A stretch of DNA of 21,489 nt from CAYFJO01 sp964343305 (GTDB taxonomy: Bacteria > Planctomycetota > Planctomycetia > Pirellulales > Pirellulaceae). Positions 15,312-21,489 of this stretch are shown piece after piece. The stretch is taken from positions 1 through 21,489 of the forward strand of contig CAYFJO010000168.1 of NCBI GenBank assembly GCA_964343305.1, read 5' to 3'. The notes below the pieces were generated by a model. That model did no database searches and was not told where the DNA came from. It saw only the letters and a program-made list of their open reading frames with translations. A program made the translations under genes and the position numbers. The stretch's first letter is position 1. Each line of letters starts with the position of its first letter.

Positions 15312-16235
15312 ATGACCGTTTCATTCGTTTGTCCACACTGCGACGCTAAGACCGAGGTCGAAGACGAGTTCGTCGGCCAAACGGGGCCCTGTTTCAACTG
15401 CGGCAAAGCGGTGACGATTCCGCAGCCGAAACCTGTCGTCGCTGCAACTCAACAAAAACCGTCGCAGCAATCGGGCATTGTGATTGGCCTCGTCATGGGA
15501 ACTGTTGTTGTTGGGACACTGGCGGCACTAGGTGTTGTGTGGCTGGTGATGGTTTTCGCTCGGCCCATCATTAACAACCTTCACACGTCAAGCACGCAAT
15601 CCAAATGCGAGTCGAACTTGCGGCAGATTGCGATGGCGATGATGGCTTATCATGACGACTGGCGTAGCTTTCCGCCGGCGCATCGGGTTGGTCCCGACGG
15701 CAAACCCGCGCACAGTTGGCGCGTGCTGCTGCTGCCCTATCTTGAAAGCAAAGCCCTTTACGACCAGTACGATTTCAGCCAGGCCTGGGACAGCCCCACA
15801 AATCTCTACATAGCAAACCAAATGCCCGCTGTTTATGGCTGCCCGGCGGATCCAAATTCACGGGGCGCGGGGACAACGAATTACATGGTGGTCGTTGGCA
15901 ACGAGACGATTTTTCCCAGTCCGGCGACAACCAGTCGAAGGCAAATCGGCGATGGTTTGGAAAACACGTTGATGGTCGTCGAAGTGTCTGGGGCCAACGT
16001 CACATGGACGCAGCCACAAGATTTGGATATTCGCGGCATGACGTTCGAAATTAACGGCGGATCGGGCGGCAAGGAAATCAGCAGCTTGCATCCAGGCGGC
16101 GCTGTGTTTGCCGCCGCGGACGGCACGACTTACCTGTTGCCCGACAACACGCCACCAGAATTCGTTGAAGCCCTGATTACGGCAAACGGCGGGGAGCAAT
16201 TCACACCATATGAACTTGCCGAGTTCGGGCAATAA
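15312..16235 (+). CDS. Zinc-ribbon, single-TM, DUF1559-like protein
   Basis: The 307-residue protein has an N-terminal zinc ribbon (C7, C10, C27, C30: FVCPHCDAKT ... PCFNCGKAV), a Gln/Pro linker, a TM helix at 55-84, then a DUF1559-like domain. That domain shows CESNLRQIAMAMMAYHDDWR (99-118) with SFPPA, SWRVLLLPYLESKALYDQYD (135-154), and near the end SSLHPGGAVFAAADG. DUF1559 proteins are hugely expanded in planctomycetes and usually carry a type IV prepilin leader; here the ribbon and internal helix replace it, so pilus assembly is unlikely. Probably membrane-anchored with the C-terminal domain outside; function unknown. ATG 15312 has no clear ribosome site; a four-codon ORF (ATG 15304) overlaps it. 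Confidence 0.82.
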   Translation: MTVSFVCPHCDAKTEVEDEFVGQTGPCFNCGKAVTIPQPKPVVAATQQKPSQQSGIVIGLVMGTVVVGTLAALGVVWLVMVFARPIINNLHTSSTQSKCESNLRQIAMAMMAYHDDWRSFPPAHRVGPDGKPAHSWRVLLLPYLESKALYDQYDFSQAWDSPTNLYIANQMPAVYGCPADPNSRGAGTTNYMVVVGNETIFPSPATTSRRQIGDGLENTLMVVEVSGANVTWTQPQDLDIRGMTFEINGGSGGKEISSLHPGGAVFAAADGTTYLLPDNTPPEFVEALITANGGEQFTPYELAEFGQ

Positions 16236-16339
16236 TCCACAAATTGCCTATTCTGCCTGTCCCGCACAATCGGCTTCAAGTTGCCAGCGTCCAATTGTCG
16301 ATACGATCTACGCATGAATGTCTATGCAAGGACGATGGG

Positions 16340-17977
16340 ATGAGAGTGCTGGCAACATACATTTCGATGGCAGTTTGGAGCTTGGGGGCGGTCTTGACTC
16401 AAGCCCAGACGACGGGCCTGCCCATCGCAACGCGCCAGTCATCATTCGCGATTCCGTTTTCGGTCAACGCTTCAGGCAAACAGCCCAGAGAAGTTCAACT
16501 GTTCGTTTCGACCGACCAGGGTCCACAATGGAGCAAGTACGCCAGCGCCGATCCGACGGCCAAGGAGTTCCTGTTTCGCTGCGCGGGTGACGGTGAGTAT
16601 TGGTTCGCGGTCCGCACAATCGACGACAAAGGTGAACGTCATCCGTCAACTCCGCTAGTTCCGCAACTGAAGGTGCTCGTCGACACCGCGCCGCCGAAGT
16701 TGGAATTCAACGCCCAAGTGGGTGCGGCTGGTGAAATCATCGCGACGTGGCGGATGATCGACGACAACCTGGCCGTCAAGTCGTTCCGCGTCGAATTTCA
16801 ACCGATCGCCAGCCAACCGATGGACAAGACGCCTTGGCAACAAGTTGCAATTGAATTGCCAAGGGACGAGTTGATTCGCAATACTTTTCAAGGTGAAACA
16901 ACTTGGCTGGCAAACGTGCCCACCCAAGGCGTTCGCATTCGGGCCGTTGTACGAGACCGAGCTGGCAACGTGGAAGAGGTGAATCGACGGCTGTTTCTGC
17001 CTCGATTTGCCAAGCGTCCGCCTGTCGCCGAAGCGCCAAACGATCCGGAATTCATTCCGCCCAGAGATCCGTTTCTGGCGAGGAAGACCGACGAAACCTC
17101 TGCCGTCGATGCACCGTCCTCACCCGATGTCGTCGTGCCGCACTACGATCCCGTGACCGGTGAGTTGATTGAACCCCAGTCGCGCGGCGACGACGGCGTG
17201 AAAAAAGATGCAATGGGAACCTTCGCGCGATTCCGTCCGGACGCGAACGATGTTGAAACCAAGCCCGCGGAAGAACCAGTGACTCGCCCGCGAAAGTGGT
17301 CCGACATGTTGCCGGATGGCGAGCAGTTGCGAATGACGAACGCACGGCGACTCAATCTGCAATACGACGTCGATGTGGTTGGACCATCGGGTGTCGCCAA
17401 AGTGGAACTGTGGGTGACCAAGGACGGTGGTCGCAGTTGGGAAAACTGGGGCGAAGACAAAGATCGACAGAGCCCGTTCAGCGTCGAAGTGGACGGTGAA
17501 GGCGTGTTCGGCTTTCGCATTGCCATCACCAGCGGAATCGGTTTCGCCAGCCAACCGCCGCGGCCCGGTGAATTGGCCGATCTTTGGATTGGCATCGACG
17601 AAACCAAGCCTACCTGTGAAATCAGAGCAGTACCTTTCGGCACGGGGCAAAACGCGGGCCAGTTAATCATTCAATGGAAAGCCGACGACCAACATCTCAG
17701 GCAGCATCCGATCACGTTGAAATTTGCCACCAGCCCAAGCGGCCTCTGGCGCACGATTGCCACGAATCTCGCCAACACGGGCCAGTTTAATTGGCGAGTT
17801 GATCCCAGCATTGGCCGTGAGGTCTATATCCTGTTGGAAGCGCGCGACGAGGCGGGCAACATTGGCACTTACAAAACTCCTCGCCCCGTCAACATCGAGG
17901 GTCTACGGCCGCGCGGCCGGATCAAAACGTTTCAACCGATTGGACCTCAAGCGCTTCAGCAACCGCAGGGTGCGTGA
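16340..17977 (+). CDS. Secreted protein with duplicated Ig-like module pair
   Basis: Start at ATG 16340, set by AAGGA (16328-16332) seven bases upstream and by a signal peptide (MRVLATYISMAVWSLGAVLT, cut near AQA/Q). The frame is open back to 16244, but that extension would bury the signal. The 545-residue protein repeats a two-module unit. Module A is at about 36-115 (EVQLFVSTDQGPQW ... GDGEYWFAVRTID) and again at 335-420 (KVELWVTKDGGRSW ... GEGVFGFRIAITS). Module B is at 119-222 (IIATWRMIDDNLAVKSFRVEF ... VVRDRAGNVEEV, split here for brevity) and at 424-520 (LIIQWKADDQHLRQHPITL ... EARDEAGNIGTY). A Pro/Asp-rich linker (225-330) separates the copies. These look like beta-sandwich, Ig-like or FnIII-like domains. 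No catalytic motif seen; a binding or scaffold role outside the membrane is inference. Confidence 0.78.
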   Translation: MRVLATYISMAVWSLGAVLTQAQTTGLPIATRQSSFAIPFSVNASGKQPREVQLFVSTDQGPQWSKYASADPTAKEFLFRCAGDGEYWFAVRTIDDKGERHPSTPLVPQLKVLVDTAPPKLEFNAQVGAAGEIIATWRMIDDNLAVKSFRVEFQPIASQPMDKTPWQQVAIELPRDELIRNTFQGETTWLANVPTQGVRIRAVVRDRAGNVEEVNRRLFLPRFAKRPPVAEAPNDPEFIPPRDPFLARKTDETSAVDAPSSPDVVVPHYDPVTGELIEPQSRGDDGVKKDAMGTFARFRPDANDVETKPAEEPVTRPRKWSDMLPDGEQLRMTNARRLNLQYDVDVVGPSGVAKVELWVTKDGGRSWENWGEDKDRQSPFSVEVDGEGVFGFRIAITSGIGFASQPPRPGELADLWIGIDETKPTCEIRAVPFGTGQNAGQLIIQWKADDQHLRQHPITLKFATSPSGLWRTIATNLANTGQFNWRVDPSIGREVYILLEARDEAGNIGTYKTPRPVNIEGLRPRGRIKTFQPIGPQALQQPQGA

Positions 17978-18025
17978 AGCACGGTCGAGACGCATTGCGA
18001 CCTTGCGATTTGCTCGAATCCGCGC

Positions 18026-19411
18026 TTACGCCTTTTCGCGTCGAGACGCAATCTGTTTCTCTAGGTACTCGATCGCCTTTTGAAGCTGCGGATCAACGAA
18101 GACTTCGTCGTCCGCTTCACTGGAATCGTCAGTCTCGGTTTCGTTCCGATCGCCATTGTCCACCGGTTCGACCGCCGGTTCATCGTCGTCCGCACGATTG
18201 TTTTTGGAACCGCCGATGTTGTACAAATCACGTTCGCGCCGCAGCCGGGCGACCTCTCTGAGTTGATCGTCGGTCAGTTTGATTTCAAAACCATCGTTCG
18301 GCTGGACGCCCCAGTCGTCGTCTTCGTCGGCATTCTTACCGCGGTGAATGTTCTTGCCGCTGGGACGCCAATAACTGGCGGTCGTCAGCTTCAGCGCGCT
18401 TTTGCCGCCTTCCATGCGAATAATGTTTTGTACAGTGCCTTTGCCCCACGTTCGTTCACCGATGACAATTGCCCGACCGTGATCCTGCAGGCAAGCGGCA
18501 ACAATTTCGCTGGCGCTGGCCGAGAACCGGTCGGTCAACACCACCATCGGTGTCTTCGTATCAAACTTGGCCGTCGAATTCGCCAGGTATTCGCTCTGCA
18601 TTACACCACCTCGGCCGCGTGTGCTTACGATCGCGCCGTCGGAAATGAATATTCTGCTGACTTCGATGGCCGTCTTCAGATAACCGCCAGCGTTGCCGCG
18701 GACATCGAAGATCAATCCATCCACTCGCCTGCCCTTGAACTCCAACGCCTCTTGCAACTCTTCGGCCGTGTGTTCGCCGAACGTCGTCAGCCGCACGTGT
18801 GCAATGTTCGGGTGGTCTTCCAGTGTGAACTGCCACGCTCCACGATCGTCGTGGCGGTCGCCCAACACGGACGGTGTGCGAATGATCTCGCGCTCAATCT
18901 TGAACGTCACCAAGTCTTCTTCGCCGGTGTGCCGCACGACGAGTTCCACCGGTTCACCTTCCGGGCCACGCATCAGTCCGACTGCGTCGTCCAACGACAT
19001 CCCCTCGGTGCTCTTTCCTTCGATCTTCAAAATCGTGTCACCTGCTCGCATGCCGGCATGATATGCCGGCGTGTTCACCACCGGACTCAACACCGTCAGC
19101 CGCTTTGTCTGCTGGTTCAATTCCACCACAATGCCGACGCCGCCAAACTCTTGATCCAGTTGCTCTTGCAGCGACGTGTATTTGCGCGGCGGAAAATAAG
19201 CGGAGTGCTCGTCCAGCTTCCCGACCATGCCGTTCATCGCCCCTTCGAACAGCTCGCGGCGGTCAATTTCCTCAAAATAATTCTGTTCGATCGTGTGCAT
19301 TGCTTCCGCGATTACCACGGCATCACGATTTCGCTCGGCTTTGTAATAGCACGCCAAGGAAATCAGGGCGGAAAGAGTGATAATGACCAGGTTTCGCTGC
19401 GGCATGTCCAC
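18026..19411 (-). CDS. S41 family carboxyl-terminal processing protease (CtpA-like)
   Basis: Numbered from GTG 19411; ATG 19405 (MPQRN) is the likelier start. The 461-residue protein has an N-terminal signal anchor (LVIITLSALISLACYY), a cap helix region with DEHSAYFPPRKY (67-78), and a PDZ domain at about 88-172 (FGGVGIVVEL; YHAGMRAGDTILKIEG). The S41 core has DGLIFDVRGNAGGYLKTAIE (231-250), FSASASEIVAACLQDHGRAI and GERTWGKGTVQ. Ser299 and Lys324, 25 residues apart as in the family, form the catalytic dyad, with Gln328. An acidic, disordered stretch (about 400-438) precedes a charged helical tail. It cleaves periplasmic proteins from their C termini. It converges with the Ig-like protein gene, with 48 bases between the stops, and is divergent from the C25 peptidase. 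Confidence 0.93.
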   Translation of the reverse strand: MDMPQRNLVIITLSALISLACYYKAERNRDAVVIAEAMHTIEQNYFEEIDRRELFEGAMNGMVGKLDEHSAYFPPRKYTSLQEQLDQEFGGVGIVVELNQQTKRLTVLSPVVNTPAYHAGMRAGDTILKIEGKSTEGMSLDDAVGLMRGPEGEPVELVVRHTGEEDLVTFKIEREIIRTPSVLGDRHDDRGAWQFTLEDHPNIAHVRLTTFGEHTAEELQEALEFKGRRVDGLIFDVRGNAGGYLKTAIEVSRIFISDGAIVSTRGRGGVMQSEYLANSTAKFDTKTPMVVLTDRFSASASEIVAACLQDHGRAIVIGERTWGKGTVQNIIRMEGGKSALKLTTASYWRPSGKNIHRGKNADEDDDWGVQPNDGFEIKLTDDQLREVARLRRERDLYNIGGSKNNRADDDEPAVEPVDNGDRNETETDDSSEADDEVFVDPQLQKAIEYLEKQIASRREKA

Positions 19412-19526
19412 GTGTCCTTAGGCGATCGAATAAAACTCCCCACATCTTAGCAAAAAGCAGCAGCGACGGCGCGGTGCAAGCAGTGGAAATTGCCCCAGTC
19501 CGTCCGTTTCCCACGAATGATCGAAC

Positions 19527-19556
19527 TTGTCGCCAGATCACGCTTGAGGATAAACT
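19527..19556 (+). promoter_or_regulatory. Candidate promoter of the C25 peptidase gene
   Basis: TTGTCG (19527-19532), 18 bases, then TAAACT (19551-19556), which also lies in a GATAAACTTTATC palindrome. Transcription would start near 19563, about 32 bases before ATG 19595. The same -10 and spacing occur before the secretin-N-like gene. Confidence 0.4.
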
Positions 19557-19594
19557 TTATCACGTCCAACAAATATCAATGCGAGATACGAAAG

Positions 19595-21184
19595 ATGCAC
19601 ACGGTTGTTTTTTGGCTTACGATTCTCTCGGCTGCGCCACAACCCGCGGACGTGGCCGTTGTTTGCCCAGCAACTTTTCGCGAAGCACTGAAGCCTTGGG
19701 TCGAACATCGGCAACGACAAGGTCACCACCTGGCGTTCGTTTCAAACGATCAAACCGTCGGTGCGATTCGAAAACAGGTCCGCGACATCGCGAAGTCAGG
19801 AAAGCTTCGCTTCTTGCTGCTCGTCGGCGACACCCATCCCAGCGCCGATCGCATCGAAGAACTTCGTGCGCGCAGTATTCCTACACAGTTTGTGCGAGCC
19901 AAAGTCAACATCCATTGGGGCTCCGAACCCGTCATCGCGTCGGACAATTGGTACGCCGATTTAGACGACGACTCGCTGCCCGACTTGGCAGTGGGCCGTT
20001 TGACCGCCGACACGCCCGACGAGTTGACCACGATGATTCGCAAGATCATCAAGTACGAGCGTGAGGCGGATTTCGGCCCGTGGCGGCGTCGCGTCAATTT
20101 CGTCGCGGGTGTGGGTGGTTTCGGGCAAGTGGCCGATACGGTATTGGAACTGGCCACCAAAAAACTGCTGGGCGACGGCGTGCCGACGGCGTTCAACACA
20201 TCGATGACCTACGGTAGTTGGCAAAGTCCGTATTGCCCGGATCCACGGAAATTCCACGATGCCACCTTGCAGCGATTCAACGAAGGTTGCTTGTTTTGGG
20301 TTTACATCGGACACGGCCAGCGACGCTACTTGGACCAGATTCACGTGCCGGGGGCCCGCTATCACATCCTCGACACGGACAACGTGGACAAGATGCAGCC
20401 CGCTCAGGGCATGCCGATCGCCATTTTCCTGGCGTGCTATACCGGTGCGTTCGACGAATCGCGCGATTGCCTGGCGGAAGAAATGCTACGCGCCCCGGGC
20501 GGCCCCGTTGCCGTGCTGTGCGGCTCGCGCGTGACGATGCCTTATGCCATGGCCGTGATGAGCAACGAAATGATGGACGAGTATTTTGTCCGGCGTCGCG
20601 AAACGCTGGGCGAAGTTGTTTTGAACGCGAAACGGCGGATGGTAAAGTCCACCCGGGAAGCGGCGAGTACCAACCGACAACTCGTTGACATGATTGCCAA
20701 ATTGATCAGCCCGTCGCCGAAGTTATTGGACGCCGAGCGGGCTGAACACTTGTGGCTGTTCAACTTGCTCGGTGATCCGCTTCTGCGGCTTGCCCATCCA
20801 AAGAAAGTCGACGTTCAAGTCGCCGAGTCGCAGCACGCTGGTGAGAAGCTGACGGTCAAGGCCACGTCGTCCTTGCCGGGTCAGTGCATGATCGAATTGG
20901 TTTGCGATCGGCAACGGCTGCGTTTTTCACCCCCGGCAAGAAGAGCATTTGACGCGTCGGACCGCGCGTTGGCGGCCTATGACAAGACGTACGAGCGGGC
21001 GAACGACATCCGCTGGACGTCGCGATCATTACGGATTGGCAACGGCGAGTTTCAGTCGACCGTGGAGATCCCCAAGGCCGCGTTCGGTCCGTGTCACGTG
21101 CGGGTGTTTGTCGAGAGCGACGACGATTTTGCGATGGGATCGGCGGATGTTTTGATCCGCCGTCCGCAATCGAAGTCAAAGTGA
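19595..21184 (+). CDS. Secreted C25 (gingipain-like) cysteine peptidase
   Basis: Start at ATG 19595 (M36 of the longest frame), because a hydrophobic export-like segment follows at once (MHTVVFWLTILSAAPQP); the n-region lacks the usual positive charge. Of 530 residues, about 19-160 form the first alpha/beta subdomain (VVCPATFREALKPW; LRFLLLVGDTHP; DNWYADLDDDSLPDLAVGRL). About 165-400 hold the catalytic fold, with His240 in WVYIGHGQRRY and Cys281 in AIFLACYTGAFD, matching the C25 His-Cys dyad. The last 110 residues (about 415-530) look like an Ig-type beta domain. There is no propeptide or sorting signal I recognise. C25 enzymes are secreted endopeptidases. The gene is divergent from the S41 protease. 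Confidence 0.85.
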   Translation: MHTVVFWLTILSAAPQPADVAVVCPATFREALKPWVEHRQRQGHHLAFVSNDQTVGAIRKQVRDIAKSGKLRFLLLVGDTHPSADRIEELRARSIPTQFVRAKVNIHWGSEPVIASDNWYADLDDDSLPDLAVGRLTADTPDELTTMIRKIIKYEREADFGPWRRRVNFVAGVGGFGQVADTVLELATKKLLGDGVPTAFNTSMTYGSWQSPYCPDPRKFHDATLQRFNEGCLFWVYIGHGQRRYLDQIHVPGARYHILDTDNVDKMQPAQGMPIAIFLACYTGAFDESRDCLAEEMLRAPGGPVAVLCGSRVTMPYAMAVMSNEMMDEYFVRRRETLGEVVLNAKRRMVKSTREAASTNRQLVDMIAKLISPSPKLLDAERAEHLWLFNLLGDPLLRLAHPKKVDVQVAESQHAGEKLTVKATSSLPGQCMIELVCDRQRLRFSPPARRAFDASDRALAAYDKTYERANDIRWTSRSLRIGNGEFQSTVEIPKAAFGPCHVRVFVESDDDFAMGSADVLIRRPQSKSK

Positions 21185-21250
21185 TTGCCGGTCGACCAGT
21201 TCGAAGAACTTCGTAAGGCAGTTTTCGAAACGAGCTTCTTCTTCATCTTT

Positions 21251-21286
21251 GGCGAGCGGCGGGAAAGGACTCATTTGCCGCTCGCC
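21251..21286 (+). terminator. GC-rich hairpin after the C25 gene, possible terminator
   Basis: GGCGAGCGGC (21251-21260) and GCCGCTCGCC (21277-21286) form a perfect ten-pair stem with a 16-base loop, 66 bases after the stop codon. The following bases (CTATTCAAG) are not T-rich, so it may need another factor or only shield the 3' end. Confidence 0.45.
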
Positions 21287-21415
21287 CTATTCAAGAACTC
21301 TCTTGGTCCACCTCGGATTCGAGTGACGCTTCCCCATTGCTTGGCCCCCTCTCATCTCAGTTTTGCCGAAGCTATTCCTCGCTAGTGCTTTGTCAACTTT
21401 CCATTTTGGGATCGT

Positions 21416-21485
21416 GTGCCACTGGCTGTCAGTACAAATCCTGATGGTGTTAGTACTTGCGAAGCACTGGCAGAGCCAGTGGCAC
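21416..21485. repeat. 70-bp element with perfect 12-bp inverted ends
   Basis: GTGCCACTGGCT (21416-21427) and AGCCAGTGGCAC (21474-21485) are exact complements. Inside, AGTAC (21431-21435) and GTACT (21453-21457) pair as a nested stem, and CACTGGC-AGA-GCCAGTG (21465-21481) forms an alternative tight hairpin at the right end. This looks like a small dispersed palindromic repeat of the kind found between genes in planctomycetes. Confidence 0.7.
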
Positions 21486-21489
21486 TCCA

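Larger units (their letters stand above)
21185..21489. other. Non-coding right end of the window
   Basis: No convincing gene in these 305 bases. They hold a GC-rich hairpin (21251-21286) and a 70-bp element with inverted ends (21416-21485), listed separately. The longest open frame (from 21185) is low-quality sequence that begins at the peptidase stop. Confidence 0.6.

Noticed and set aside
18080..19450. 456-codon open frame on the plus strand opposite the S41 protease
   Set aside because: It is an antisense shadow: the minus strand carries a complete, motif-perfect protease, and the plus frame has no recognisable domain and an Arg/His/Val-rich composition typical of shadows.
21185..21385. 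66-codon open frame after the C25 peptidase
   Set aside because: Begins at TTG overlapping the stop, contains the GC-rich hairpin, and has no coding-like pattern or ribosome site.

Overview
The window reads as chromosomal DNA of a planctomycete, most likely a Pirellulaceae-type bacterium. I infer this from protein families that are typical of, or greatly expanded in, that group: a large secreted protein with a dehydrogenase-like propeller, HEAT repeats and a CxxCH haem site, a DUF1559-related protein, zinc-ribbon membrane proteins, ABC-2 permeases beginning MPIHDLGYR, a C25 peptidase, weak use of Shine-Dalgarno sites and hairpin-rich intergenic repeats. GC content looks moderate (low to mid 50s percent by eye, not computed).

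Left end (1-3600), accessory region. A membrane protein with two SLATT-like two-TM modules (348-1406, minus) is divergent from a multidomain TIR protein (1700-3097, plus). Downstream of the SLATT gene, 10 bases away on the same strand, is a small gene that looks broken by a one-base frameshift (48-337). A small one-TM protein of unknown role follows the TIR gene (3199-3588). A TIR enzyme beside a 2TM effector is the architecture expected of a nucleotide-signalling antiviral system, and this exact pairing is the main candidate for a new system here.

Middle (3619-11152), ordinary planctomycete genes. These are the large haem-binding propeller/HEAT protein (minus), a translationally coupled pair of zinc-ribbon/TM protein and DUF423 protein (plus), an ECF sigma factor with a clear intrinsic terminator (minus), a 1-kb stretch that is mostly non-coding with one weakly supported small ORF, and a secreted protein that resembles the periplasmic N domains of secretins but has no barrel. 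That last gene has an extended -10 type promoter and three perfect 26-bp tandem repeats in its predicted leader, and ends in a strong terminator.

Right half (11326-21184). A compact four-gene operon encodes ATPase, permease, ATPase, permease: two ABC-2 exporter modules in tandem with overlapping or nearly touching genes. It ends in a 125-bp imperfect inverted repeat. Next come a zinc-ribbon/TM/DUF1559-like protein, a secreted protein built from a duplicated pair of Ig-like modules, a convergent S41 (CtpA-type) protease, and a divergent secreted C25 (gingipain-like) cysteine peptidase. The window closes in a non-coding stretch with a GC-rich hairpin and a 70-bp element with perfect 12-bp inverted ends. 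I see no tRNA, rRNA, CRISPR array, transposase or integrase.
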